A stretch of DNA of 47,011 nt from an uncultured Lachnospiraceae bacterium (GCA_910588535.1 CAJUOO010000021.1:1-47011); one strand, 5' to 3'; counted from the first letter of the stretch, positions 25,713-34,613 are shown. Notes: a model not told the origin generated them from the sequence alone. A program made the numbers and translations.

Positions 25713-26594
25713 CTACTTATCAAGCAGCTCCTTCCACTCACTCTTTCTCTGTTGATTGCGGCGATATACAACGTAAGCTGCGGCAGCTACTGCCAGAAAA
25801 ATGGATAATACCTGAGAGACGGCAATGCCACCAAACTTTAATTGATCTGTGCGCAGCCCCTCAATCCATGTTCTCCCAATCCCATATCCTATCAGATAGA
25901 AACAGAATACCTCACCATCAAATCTTTTGTGCCTGCGATAGAACATAAGAATGGCAAACACTGCCAGATTCCAGAGAGATTCATACAAAAATGTGGGATG
26001 TACCTGAATGTACTCTATTCCATCCACCACCTTGATATTCTCTGCTATCTCAGGAGTTATATAGCCAGAATACACTTCCGCAAGCTTAATCTGCATGGCA
26101 AAGAGCCCATCTGTGTAGCCTCCAAACGCCTCACGGTTCATAAAATTCCCCCAGCGCCCAATGATCTGCCCCAATAATAATCCAAGACAGCCTGTGTCCA
26201 TCATCAGCCCGATCGACATCTTCTTTTTCTTTGCAAATACAATAAGTGTGATAACTGCTGCGATCACGGCGCCATAGATAGCAAGGCCGCCTGCGCGCAG
26301 ATTTAAAATTGACAGTAGATTATCCTTATAGTTGTCCCACTCAAAGATCACATAATATATTCTGGCGCCCACAATCGAGGTAAACACAACTATCAAGGCA
26401 AAATCATAGTAATTATCTGTATTCTGTCCTGTTGCCTCCGCCTCCTTAATCGCAAGAAATGCCCCGGCAAGAATACCCGTAGCAATAATAAGGGCATAGT
26501 AAGTGATAGAAAAATTAAAAATTGTGATCGCCCTTCCCAAATGTTCAATATAAATTCCCAGATGCGGAAATCCAATGCTATATCCATTAAGCAT
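25713..26594 (-). CDS. lgt: Prolipoprotein diacylglyceryl transferase (Lgt)
   Basis: This 293-residue polytopic membrane enzyme transfers diacylglycerol from phosphatidylglycerol to the lipobox cysteine of prolipoproteins. It has the family signature GQIIGRWGNFMNREAFGG with the catalytic arginine/asparagine region. LRAGGLAIYGAVIAA is the segment that carries His103 in E. coli; here a tyrosine stands in that position, as is common in Firmicutes. Seven hydrophobic segments are visible. AAAGGAGAAGGAG precedes the ATG. It is a separate unit upstream of the dcw cluster. Confidence 0.95.
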   Translation of the reverse strand: MLNGYSIGFPHLGIYIEHLGRAITIFNFSITYYALIIATGILAGAFLAIKEAEATGQNTDNYYDFALIVVFTSIVGARIYYVIFEWDNYKDNLLSILNLRAGGLAIYGAVIAAVITLIVFAKKKKMSIGLMMDTGCLGLLLGQIIGRWGNFMNREAFGGYTDGLFAMQIKLAEVYSGYITPEIAENIKVVDGIEYIQVHPTFLYESLWNLAVFAILMFYRRHKRFDGEVFCFYLIGYGIGRTWIEGLRTDQLKFGGIAVSQVLSIFLAVAAAAYVVYRRNQQRKSEWKELLDK

Positions 26595-26681
26595 ACTCCT
26601 TCTCCTTTGCTGTCACATTACCTTTTATAGTTCTGGCTGAATGAACAGTTACATTATAATATGCATTACTTGGAAAATCAA

Positions 26682-26710
26682 TGGACAGTTACAGAAAAAT
26701 GTGCTAAACT
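26682..26710 (+). promoter_or_regulatory. Candidate SigA promoter of ychF
   Basis: TGGACA at 26682-26687 and TAAACT at 26705-26710 are 17 bases apart, about 75 bases before the ychF start. Confidence 0.5.
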
Positions 26711-26785
26711 TATAAAAGTTTTTTTATACATTTCCCCAAGTATATTCTGTATTACATTTTAAGAGAAAGAAGGGTATATTAAAAT

Positions 26786-27883
26786 ATGAAGCTTGGTATT
26801 GTTGGCTTGCCGAATGTCGGCAAAAGTACTTTATTTAATTCTCTCACAAAAGCGGGAGCGGAATCCGCAAATTATCCTTTTTGTACCATTGATCCAAATA
26901 TCGGTGTTGTCGCTGTTCCTGATCCGCGCCTTAAGCTTTTGGCTGATCTGTATGATTCTGACAAAGTTACTCCCGCAGTTATCGAATTTGTGGATATCGC
27001 TGGGCTTGTAAAGGGTGCTTCCAAAGGTGAGGGACTGGGCAACCAGTTTCTCTCCAATATCCGCGAAGTAGATGCCATCGTTCACGTAGTGCGCTGTTTT
27101 GAGGATGCCAATGTCATCCACGTGGATGGCAGTATTGATCCACTCCGCGATATAGAAACCATTAATCTGGAGTTGATCTTTTCCGATATTGAGATTTTGG
27201 AGCGCCGCATTGCAAAGACCTCCAGAGGCTCCAAAAATGATAAAACGCTTGCCAAGGAGCTCTCCTTGTTAAACCGCATAAAAGATCATCTGGAGGCAGG
27301 AAGACTTGCAAAAAGCTTTTCCACGGAAGATGAGGAGGAGCTTCTATGGCTCTCTGGCTACAATCTTCTCACAGCAAAACCTGTGATATTTGCTGCAAAT
27401 GTGAAGGAGGACGAGCTTGCTGACGACGGCGCCTCAAATCCTCACGTCGCCGCTGTACAAAAGTTTGCTGCTGAAGAAGGCAGTGAGGTATTTGTGATCT
27501 GTGCCCAGATCGAGCAGGAGATCGCAGAGCTTGATGAAGAAGAGAAGGTTATGTTTTTACAAGAACTCGGACTCTCTGAGTCTGGTCTTGATAAACTTAT
27601 CGCGGCAAGCTATCGACTTTTGGGCTTAATCAGTTATCTGACTGCTGGAAAACAAGAAACACGCGCATGGACCATTCGAAAAGGCACTAAGGCACCGCAG
27701 GCAGCGGGAAAGATTCACAGCGATTTTGAGCGTGGCTTTATCCGGGCAGAGGTTGTAAACTATCAGGATCTTCTTGACTGTGGCTCCTACGCCGCTGCTA
27801 AAGACAAGGGACTGGTCGGACTTGAAGGAAAGGATTATATTGTGAAAGACGGCGATGTTATTCTGTTCCGCTTTAATGTATAA
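26786..27883 (+). CDS. ychF: Ribosome-associated NTPase YchF (OLA1 family)
   Basis: This 365-residue Obg-related NTPase has the P-loop GLPNVGKSTLFNSLT (residues 6-20), the switch motif DIAGLVKGASKGEGLGNQFL, and a G4 segment AANVKEDE in which the usual NKxD is altered, a change that makes the family prefer ATP over GTP. The middle helical region and the C-terminal TGS domain (FTAGKQETRAWTIRKGTKAPQAAGKIH-like segment, about 285-365) are complete, and the HSDFERGFIRAEV motif is present. Length is standard (363-368). Confidence 0.96.
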   Translation: MKLGIVGLPNVGKSTLFNSLTKAGAESANYPFCTIDPNIGVVAVPDPRLKLLADLYDSDKVTPAVIEFVDIAGLVKGASKGEGLGNQFLSNIREVDAIVHVVRCFEDANVIHVDGSIDPLRDIETINLELIFSDIEILERRIAKTSRGSKNDKTLAKELSLLNRIKDHLEAGRLAKSFSTEDEEELLWLSGYNLLTAKPVIFAANVKEDELADDGASNPHVAAVQKFAAEEGSEVFVICAQIEQEIAELDEEEKVMFLQELGLSESGLDKLIAASYRLLGLISYLTAGKQETRAWTIRKGTKAPQAAGKIHSDFERGFIRAEVVNYQDLLDCGSYAAAKDKGLVGLEGKDYIVKDGDVILFRFNV

Positions 27884-27961
27884 ACAGACTTCTCGCCAGT
27901 CAAATTCTATTGACATCTTAAAAAGCAGATACAAGAGCTACTCCACATAAGCTACTCATGC

Positions 27962-28060
27962 GGAAGCTGTCGCAATAAGCATTACCTATACAAAATAAAA
28001 TATAAAATGCAACACGATCTTACAATAACTTGTATACGTTCTTTTTAATGCGGCAGCTCC
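27962..28060. mobile_element. MITE-like element, copy B
   Basis: This 99-bp element has imperfect terminal inverted repeats of about 18-30 bp: GGAAGCTGTCGCAATAAG at the left and, on the other strand, GGAGCTGCCGCATTAAAAAG at the right. It has no coding capacity. A TGC trinucleotide flanks both ends and may be a target duplication. The ends resemble GGCTGTCGCA-type ends of some insertion sequences. The parent transposase is not in the window. Copy A is at 7-95. Confidence 0.62.
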
Positions 28061-28079
28061 TGCTTTTCTCTCATAAAAG

Positions 28080-29867
28080 TCACCATTCTGACAGATAATT
28101 TAGCAATATATCCTGATACTCGCTCCTATCATCATTCATAGCTCTATCATATAACTTCTCTATATCCTTTTTCTCCAAAAAAGGCACCAATACACTAAAT
28201 ATTCTTGTTTCATCATTTTCATATGCACGCTCTACATATTGGAATATCAAATTATTTTCCATATATTTTAAGATCAAATACAGATCATTTATCTCTTCAT
28301 TTTCATAAAACTGTTCCAGATAATTCTCCTGCTTCTCTTTCTCTAGCCTCGGAAAAATTGCAGCAAATTCAGACTTCTTATCCTCCATATAATATACTTT
28401 TGCCAACTGTTCCGCATCTACATTCCCCACATATTCACCGCTCACAACTATAGGGTACACCAATGGATATGAGCTGTCTTCCTTCTGATCCCGAACCCTG
28501 ACAAGCAATGTTTTCAATGCTTGCATCGCATCCTGATCTGCTCTCACCCAATTACAGGCCTCATCAAACTGCACATACATTGCACTGCCATCTGTCAATA
28601 AAATCTCCTCACCTATACAATTTCCCCAGTAATACTCATGCACATTCCAGCCAATCCAAAATATATACTCATCCTGCCACCAACACATCTGACGATACTG
28701 AGACAACCAGTTCATCCTTTCTTCCTCCTGCGGCATCTCATATTCCACACGCTCTACATTCTTCATACTATCCACATATCGGATATCATATTGTTTTGAC
28801 TCTGCCACCTGAATATCCTCTATTTTTTCGGATACCGGCGCCGCATAAGCCCCGACAGCCGCTCCGCTCACTGCCAACAGGCTGGTCATCAATACAGATA
28901 ATGTAAAATCTCTCTTCGTCTTTTCTTTAAAAGTCATAATCGCTTCCAACCGCCCTTTCAATAACTTCTTACTTTCATGTAATGTGACAAATGCAGCAGA
29001 ATTTTTGTATGAACCACCCACTCCCACCGCTCGAAGCAGCATATCACCATACTCTCGCTTCTCTCTGCCACTCAGCACCGCCAGCACCGCCTCGTCGCAC
29101 GCCAACTCACATGCTTGACTTAACTTTCTCTCCATTACATACACAAAAGGATTAAACCAATGCACACATACAACAAGCTGCATCAGCCATTTATAAAACA
29201 TATCACGCCTTTTATAATGAGTCAGCTCGTGTAATACAGTATAATAAAAATCTGCATCTGACAGCTCCTTTGTTGTAAGCACGATACGAGGATGAAAAAA
29301 CCCTAACAATAACGGGGAGGAAATCAGATCATTCGTCCAAAGCTCCACTCGTCCTCGAATATAATTACTCTTCGCAATCTCTCCCATCTTCTCCAACAGC
29401 TCAATATCCTCCACCATCACACTGCCCGCCTTCAGATATTTCACGAAGCTTTGATACAATGTTATTTTTCGGATAAATACTGCTATAGCTATCACAAGCC
29501 AGATAATCCACACTCTCAGCCACATACTATCCTCTGACAACTCTACATCTTCTGCCTGCGTCAAAGCAATATTTTCGGTCAGCGAATCTTTTTCTCTCCA
29601 ATTTTCATTATGCATCCAATTGGATTCCATCTGTTTCGCAGGTTCCACCACATCCGTTCTCTGTCCTACCTGCTTAAATAACTCTCCCACAAGGCTCACA
29701 TCTGGTGTTGCCGGGATTAAAAAACGAAAAATAACCAGCAGCCAAATATAATACTGCCAAGATTTGCTAAACCGATGTTTATATAAGGGATAAAAAAGTA
29801 GCAATAGACAGAGCAACAGAGTACCTGATACAGAAAGTGAAAATAACATCTTAAGCATCTCACTCAT
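28080..29867 (-). CDS. BlaR1-type M56 membrane metallopeptidase
   Basis: This 595-residue protein has the BlaR1/MecR1 N-terminal module: about four membrane spans with a cytosolic gluzincin-like domain carrying HELTH (about residues 213-217) and the downstream ERKLSQACELACDEAVL zinc/glutamate segment. A further span (about 325-345, TSLLAVSGAAVGAYA) leads to an extracellular sensor of about 250 residues. This sensor is not a penicillin-binding domain; it lacks SxxK/KTG motifs and looks unique and rich in Glu/Asp/Trp/Tyr. The gene overlaps the blaI-like gene by 8 bp. The pair should work as BlaR1-BlaI do, with the peptidase inactivating the repressor after a signal, but the signal is unknown. 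ATG at 29867 is chosen; a GTG 12 bases upstream is possible. Confidence 0.85.
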   Translation of the reverse strand: MSEMLKMLFSLSVSGTLLLCLLLLFYPLYKHRFSKSWQYYIWLLVIFRFLIPATPDVSLVGELFKQVGQRTDVVEPAKQMESNWMHNENWREKDSLTENIALTQAEDVELSEDSMWLRVWIIWLVIAIAVFIRKITLYQSFVKYLKAGSVMVEDIELLEKMGEIAKSNYIRGRVELWTNDLISSPLLLGFFHPRIVLTTKELSDADFYYTVLHELTHYKRRDMFYKWLMQLVVCVHWFNPFVYVMERKLSQACELACDEAVLAVLSGREKREYGDMLLRAVGVGGSYKNSAAFVTLHESKKLLKGRLEAIMTFKEKTKRDFTLSVLMTSLLAVSGAAVGAYAAPVSEKIEDIQVAESKQYDIRYVDSMKNVERVEYEMPQEEERMNWLSQYRQMCWWQDEYIFWIGWNVHEYYWGNCIGEEILLTDGSAMYVQFDEACNWVRADQDAMQALKTLLVRVRDQKEDSSYPLVYPIVVSGEYVGNVDAEQLAKVYYMEDKKSEFAAIFPRLEKEKQENYLEQFYENEEINDLYLILKYMENNLIFQYVERAYENDETRIFSVLVPFLEKKDIEKLYDRAMNDDRSEYQDILLNYLSEW

Positions 29868-30240
29868 CTTGCTCACCACCTTGCCAAAATCTTTTCAGCT
29901 CTTCATAATCCTCGGCGGACAGCATATCTGTCTGTATTAAAGTGGAAACCAGCCCCTTGACATTTCCCTCATAAAGTTTCTTCACAAAACTCTCCGTCTG
30001 TGCCGCTTGGTATTCCTTCTCTGAGACTATCGCATAATAACGATTTCTATGTCCCAGCTTATTGGTTCTTAAAAGTCCCTTCTCTACCAGCCGAGACAAT
30101 AAGGTGATAATTGTATTCTTTGTAAAGACCATCCCCTTAGCTTCCAAGGCTGACGAGATCTCCGCATACAAAGCCGTTCCTTCATTGCTCCAGATAACCT
30201 TCATCAGCTCCAACTCATAATCAGAAATCTGCTGCATCAT
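29860..30240 (-). CDS. BlaI/MecI/CopY family repressor
   Basis: This 126-residue winged-helix protein has the typical start ISDYELELMKVIWSNEGTALYAEI, the recognition region GMVFTKNTIITLLSRLVEKGLL and the wing TNKLGHRNRYYAIVSEKEYQ. The C-terminal half (about 75-126) is the dimerisation region that is cut by the partner peptidase in BlaI. The GGAGG site is 7 bases before the ATG. Two TACA-N3-TGT-type motifs overlap its own promoter, which suggests autoregulation together with the overlapping BlaR1-like gene. Confidence 0.93.
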   Translation of the reverse strand: MMQQISDYELELMKVIWSNEGTALYAEISSALEAKGMVFTKNTIITLLSRLVEKGLLRTNKLGHRNRYYAIVSEKEYQAAQTESFVKKLYEGNVKGLVSTLIQTDMLSAEDYEELKRFWQGGEQDE

Positions 30241-30258
30241 CCATTAACCTCCTTTGCG

Positions 30259-30308
30259 TACAATCTGTAATCTAATTTAAAGATAACACTTTGTACTCTA
30301 AATGTCAA
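30259..30308 (-). promoter_or_regulatory. Promoter and BlaI-like operators of the repressor operon
   Basis: TTGACA (30303-30308) and TATCTT (30280-30285) on the minus strand are 17 bases apart. TACA-AAG-TGTT (30285-30295) overlaps the spacer, and TACA-GAT-TGTA (30259-30269) lies just downstream. BlaI/CopY-family operators are built on TACA/TGTA half-sites, usually with a 2-base spacer; here both have 3. Confidence 0.6.
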
Positions 30309-30444
30309 GACATCATATTTATACTATTTAAATAAAACACATGGCTCAAAAATATAATACATAATACCATAAAGTATAAATTCTTGTAGAAGCTAAACTT
30401 TATCTGTTGTTAAAAATCTGTTGTATCATTTTCTGGAAAGATCC

Positions 30445-30584
30445 GCCCAGTGAACTGCTTGTGGTCCTCCGTCACCCCGCTCTCGCTTAGTGAAAAACGC
30501 AGCGGACGCTAAGCTCGAAACTACCTCGCTAAGCGCCGGCGTTTTTCAATAGGTTCCTTGAGAACCATGGGCAGTTCGCCGAGC
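30445..30584 (-). repeat. Structured dispersed repeat, copy 4
   Basis: This copy lies in the reverse orientation relative to the others. On the minus strand the arms GCTCGGCGAACTGC and GCAGTTCACTGGGC pair. The apical stem has CGC opposite GCG, and the tetraloop is GAGA. Both flanks match those of copy 2 (TGTTTTGCCTT side and TTTCCAGAAAATGATACAAC side). Confidence 0.87.
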
Positions 30585-30626
30585 TGATTTTATCTGTAAG
30601 GCAAAACATGTTGATGGTCTGCTCTA

Positions 30627-30723
30627 CTTACCTATTCTTGGTATAGGCAAATGCGGCTGTCTATCTTGATAATCTATTCTGCTTGCCTATTTTTAATATA
30701 GGCAAATGTAACTGGCTATCTTG
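30627..30723. repeat. Two imperfect 42-base direct repeats
   Basis: The units are 30627-30668 and 30682-30723. Each carries a small palindrome (CCTAT...ATAGG) followed by GCAAATG and a CTATCTTG end. They lie between structured repeats 4 and 5. Function is unknown. Confidence 0.7.
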
Positions 30724-30869
30724 TACTTCTGCTTGTTTAAGATTAATAAATCATTTTTTATCTTCATTAATAAGAATTCAGTACTCTATGAATACAAACA
30801 AAATTGTAATAAATATAGAGTTACAAGTGTATAAAGAATCACAACGTATCTGAAATATTCAGTAAAGCA

Positions 30870-31010
30870 GTATAGCCAGTCTGCTATTTTCCTCAAGGAA
30901 CCTATTGAAAAACGTTGGTACTTAGCGAGGTTTTTCACGAGCTTAGTATCCGTTACGTTTTTCACTAAGCGGGAGCGGGGTGACGGAGGAAAATAGCAGA
31001 CTGGCTATAC
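30870..31010 (+). repeat. Structured dispersed repeat, copy 5
   Basis: The arms GTATAGCCAGTCTGCTATTT and AAATAGCAGACTGGCTATAC pair perfectly. Relative to copy 1, several positions have changed on both arms so that pairing is kept. The apical stem is TAC opposite GTA, as in copy 1, and the tetraloop is GGGA. The 45 bases to the left match copy 1. Confidence 0.88.
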
Positions 31011-31140
31011 GAACCTTTTTCGAAAATGATAAAAGAAATTTCATCCTGTAAAAAATTATAATTAAAAACCTACTGCAAGCAACAGGTTATCAAACTTGCA
31101 ACAATCCAATGGATGTACAAAACTATTTAGCCATACAGAC

Positions 31141-31208
31141 TACTACAGTAGTATTGACAATTTCTTTTATTTGTGATACGCTTATTACGAAACACAAACT
31201 ACTACAGT
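31141..31208 (+). promoter_or_regulatory. Promoter with two ACTACTACAGT motifs
   Basis: TTGACA (31154-31159) and TACGCT (31177-31182) are 17 bases apart. The motif ACTACTACAGT occurs at 31139-31149, where it extends into the palindrome TACTACAGTAGTA that abuts the -35, and again at 31198-31208 just after the expected start of transcription. TACTACA resembles the half-site of MecI/BlaI operators, so the nearby repressor may control this gene. Confidence 0.5.
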
Positions 31209-31273
31209 CTTATAAGGAACTTATCACAAAATTTGATCTTGTTCCTTATAAACAACAGAATGAGGTGAATATT

Positions 31274-33880
31274 ATGCTTTCTATTTTTCATGTTTCCACT
31301 TTTTTTCCTGACAGCCTTTTGCGCATGAGTATATCTGGCGCTGTATTAATTATCGTAATTATTTTATTGCGTGTTGCTTTTATTAACAGGCTGCCAAAGA
31401 AAACCTTTTTTGCTCTCTGGCTTGTCGCAATGCTTCGGCTTATTTTACCATTTTCTATTCCTTTTACCCTTAGTGTGTACTCTCTGTTTTATGCAGACAT
31501 ACCTACTGTCATGGTTGATCAGCCTGCGCTTGAACCCGTTCATGCGCCATTGGCGCCTCCTTCTGCCGCCAACCAGATATCTGCACCATCTGTTTCCTTG
31601 GAGAATCTCCCTAAAGAACAGGACGGCTCACTTTATCCTTGGCTGATCGTATATATTATTGGAGCTGTTACTTGTGCTATCTATCTGATCATCGCTTATG
31701 CTCGTCTACAAAGAGAATTTCAGATGTCTCTTCCTGTAGAACACAACGCTCCTCATTTATGGCTGGAAAAGCATCCTTTTCGGCGGCCTGTGACAATCCG
31801 TCAGTCTGATCGCATTCTCGCCCCATTAACCTATGGTATCTGCCGTCCCGTTATCCTGATGCCAAAATCCTTTGACTGGGACGATGAGCAACAGCTTTCC
31901 TATGTTCTTATGCATGAATCGGTGCACATCCGCCGCTTTGATGCCGCCATTAAACTGATTATGGCTGCCACCGTATGTATCCATTGGTTTAATCCTATGG
32001 TATGGGTAATGTATATCCTTTTTAACAGGGATATTGAACTTTCTTGTGATGAACATGTGATACAGACATTTGGTGAGACAGCCAAATCCTCCTATGCCCT
32101 AACTCTTATCAGCATGGAAGAAAAAAAGCTCCAATTTTTACCTTTTTGTAGTAGCTTTAATAAAAATGCGATTGAAGAGCGCATCACTGCCATTATAAAA
32201 ATGAAAAAAATTTCTTTGTTCACAGCTCTGTCCGCCATACTTTTAACAGCGGGGGTTACTGTTTTCTTTGCCACAACCGCAAGCCCTGCATCAAAGGCCA
32301 TTTCGCTGCGCATGGCACTGAAAGAATCTTCCCTCGAACCATTGACAAGAGAAGAAAGCCGACTGCTTTTTTCTGTATGGCTTGAAGACTATGAGAATAT
32401 GACAATTTCTGATTTTCAGCAAACCATTTGGTCCATAGAGGATACCAGCCAAACCTTGAACATAGTTGAAGCTTTTTCTGAAAATAGCGGCGCATTTCGG
32501 CCTGAACCAGATAAAACAGATGCTTTTCTTGCCTTTACAGACTATTTCTTCTCTGTTTATCTACCACTGACAAAAGAACAATGGCAGACACTCTATTATA
32601 GTGGGCAGGCATTATCAGATATTCAATCTCCAGACAATATGGAGATCCACGAACAGACTTCCTTAGAATATGTATTAGCTCTCACTATTTTAGATCCAGA
32701 AACACTTACCGTTTCAGAATATATTTCAGCGCGCCAAGAAGCAGAGTCCTCTTTACAAATGATTCTGACCACTCTTTCAGATTATAATATTTTAACCACA
32801 GAATCCATCGACCACTCTCTTCTTAATAAAATAAATGAATTAGAAGAAAGGCTGAGCAATGCAAAATTATCACTTTCTGTTGAGTACTCTTTTCAATTAC
32901 CCTCCACTTTCTGGGACGAGGTTTCTCTTTATCAGACATTGGCAGAGGATATTACAGAACAGTGGGATACATTACTTTCTCCATATGTTCCATTTGGCTT
33001 AACTTATCAATACCTTCCTGATAAGGATGTCCATGGACTTACCATGTATTATCATAATCAAGAAGTGCGCGGCATTATAGATACAAGGGAAAATATATGG
33101 ATCACAGAACATATCGGAAATACCTCTTATTCTTCCGACGCAATCGAATTATATGCCATATATGAAGAGGATCAGCTTGTTGGCCTGCGCCCCGCCACAG
33201 AAGAAGAACAAAAAGAATGGTCCGCCATCCGCTGGAAAAATAGCAGTACTTACTTAAACTCACAAGATTACGAAGAGCCAGAAGCCAGAATCTATCCAAA
33301 TGGCTCCGCGGATGACTACGCGTCCCTTCTCTCTCTAAAAACAAGCACTTATCAGAATCAATCTGTGGCAGATTTTAATCAGGATATTCTTGACTGGTGC
33401 AATGTTGACTACGATCGAATGGAACGCATTGGAACAGACGCAGCGCGAAATGATTATATCATCTCCTTAACAGATGAAGAGAAATCTTTTGTTGAGCTAA
33501 CCTTCACGCTCGCCTGCGAGGAAAATTACCGCTATATTACAAGCTTAAATACGAAAACACCAGAAGAAGCCGCATGGATTAACAATGACAAATGGTTTCG
33601 CAGCTCCGACTATGGTGCATGGTGTACGTTATATTATCAGATTTCCTACCAGATTACGGATAAAGACCATCTAACAGTCGGCGAGCGCGATCGCTGTATT
33701 GGAGGGCTTCTTCAGGAAATTCAAAACTTTTGGGATAATACCAGCCTCACAGAATTACTTGCCATGAGCGAAGCTGATGTTGTCACTCTCTTTCAGACTT
33801 ATGCAGAAAAACACCGTCACCCACTTATTGCTATCACTGTTGATGCCGATCAAATTCAATTTGAGCATAGAGGACAATAA
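31274..33880 (+). CDS. Large M56/BlaR1-like membrane peptidase with unknown sensor domain
   Basis: This 868-residue protein shares the BlaR1-type N-terminal module with its neighbour but is only distantly related. Membrane spans are at about 20-36, 44-70 and 120-142. The peptidase motif is HESVH (H214, E215, H218), with ELSCDEHVIQTFG downstream. Another span at about 315-335 (LFTALSAILLTAGVTVFFATTA) leads to a very long extracellular region of about 530 residues, rich in Glu, Thr, Ser and Tyr with no domain I recognise. No penicillin-binding motifs are visible. The start at 31274 follows GAGGTG; the frame is open to 31109 but that part has no ribosome binding site and carries the promoter. 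It has no BlaI-type partner of its own next to it. Confidence 0.82.
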   Translation: MLSIFHVSTFFPDSLLRMSISGAVLIIVIILLRVAFINRLPKKTFFALWLVAMLRLILPFSIPFTLSVYSLFYADIPTVMVDQPALEPVHAPLAPPSAANQISAPSVSLENLPKEQDGSLYPWLIVYIIGAVTCAIYLIIAYARLQREFQMSLPVEHNAPHLWLEKHPFRRPVTIRQSDRILAPLTYGICRPVILMPKSFDWDDEQQLSYVLMHESVHIRRFDAAIKLIMAATVCIHWFNPMVWVMYILFNRDIELSCDEHVIQTFGETAKSSYALTLISMEEKKLQFLPFCSSFNKNAIEERITAIIKMKKISLFTALSAILLTAGVTVFFATTASPASKAISLRMALKESSLEPLTREESRLLFSVWLEDYENMTISDFQQTIWSIEDTSQTLNIVEAFSENSGAFRPEPDKTDAFLAFTDYFFSVYLPLTKEQWQTLYYSGQALSDIQSPDNMEIHEQTSLEYVLALTILDPETLTVSEYISARQEAESSLQMILTTLSDYNILTTESIDHSLLNKINELEERLSNAKLSLSVEYSFQLPSTFWDEVSLYQTLAEDITEQWDTLLSPYVPFGLTYQYLPDKDVHGLTMYYHNQEVRGIIDTRENIWITEHIGNTSYSSDAIELYAIYEEDQLVGLRPATEEEQKEWSAIRWKNSSTYLNSQDYEEPEARIYPNGSADDYASLLSLKTSTYQNQSVADFNQDILDWCNVDYDRMERIGTDAARNDYIISLTDEEKSFVELTFTLACEENYRYITSLNTKTPEEAAWINNDKWFRSSDYGAWCTLYYQISYQITDKDHLTVGERDRCIGGLLQEIQNFWDNTSLTELLAMSEADVVTLFQTYAEKHRHPLIAITVDADQIQFEHRGQ

Positions 33881-33977
33881 CGAATTCCACTTGCAGACCA
33901 GCCGCATATCTACTATACTATATGTAGAAGCTGGTTGATACATTTCATAGCAAGCAATGAAAGGAGGATTTTCCTTT

Positions 33978-34604
33978 ATGATGAAGCACGAATCACTCGA
34001 TACGTTTATTACAGATTTGGCATCCAAGGCTCCAACTCCCGGAGGAGGCGGTGCAAGCGCACTTGGAGGTGCCATTGGTTCTGCACTTGGAAGCATGGTT
34101 GGAAACCTAACACTTGGAAAGAAAAAATATGCGGAATATGAGCCTGATATCCGCCTGCTTCTCGATAAACTTTCTCATAATCAGGAAGAACTGCTGGCGC
34201 TGATGGATCAAGATGCCAAAGCATTTGAACCACTCTCCAAGGCATATGCCCTCCCCAAAAATACGGAGGAGGAGATTGCACAGAAAGAAGAAGTACTGGA
34301 GCAGGCGCTGTACGCTGCCTCTCTCGTTCCTATAGATATTATGCGAAAATCTGTGGAGGCACTTCTTATACAAGAAGAACTGTCCGTCAAGGGAACCCGC
34401 ATCGCCATCAGTGATATCGCCGTCGGTGTACAATTTCTTCGGGCGGCTCTGTTGGGTGCTTCGATGAATGTCTATATTAATACAAAAAGTATGAAAAATC
34501 GTGATAATGCTAAAGAACTTAACAAAGAGGCTGATGAATTAATCCAAAAAGGAACAACCATCGCAGACAAAGTATATCAATATGTGCTGGATTTGCTTCG
34601 GTAA
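33978..34604 (+). CDS. Formiminotransferase-cyclodeaminase family protein (FchA-like)
   Basis: This 208-residue, all-helical protein belongs to the cyclodeaminase/cyclohydrolase family. It probably acts as a methenyltetrahydrofolate cyclohydrolase or formimino-THF cyclodeaminase in one-carbon metabolism. Signatures are LDTFITDLASKAPTPGGGGASALGGAIGSALGSMVGNLT, the glycine-rich folate loop, and DQDAKAFEPLSKAYALPK. AAGGAGG 10 bases before ATG at 33978 decides the start over ATG 33957. It stands alone with a strong hairpin after it, so which reaction it performs cannot be read from context. Confidence 0.88.
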   Translation: MMKHESLDTFITDLASKAPTPGGGGASALGGAIGSALGSMVGNLTLGKKKYAEYEPDIRLLLDKLSHNQEELLALMDQDAKAFEPLSKAYALPKNTEEEIAQKEEVLEQALYAASLVPIDIMRKSVEALLIQEELSVKGTRIAISDIAVGVQFLRAALLGASMNVYINTKSMKNRDNAKELNKEADELIQKGTTIADKVYQYVLDLLR

Positions 34605-34613
34605 ACATATAAT

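Larger units (their letters stand above)
30309..31108. other. Intergenic region between two M56 systems
   Basis: This non-coding stretch contains structured repeat copies 4 and 5 in opposite orientation and, between them, two 42-base imperfect direct repeats. I see no gene with a ribosome binding site. Confidence 0.6.

Noticed and set aside
30627..30723. Two 42-base repeats as a possible CRISPR
   Set aside because: Only two imperfect units with a 13-base gap, no further units and no cas genes.
31109..31273. A 55-codon extension at the 5' end of the large M56 gene
   Set aside because: It has no ribosome binding site, overlaps a good promoter and two operator-like motifs, and the natural hydrophobic start follows GAGGTG at 31274.
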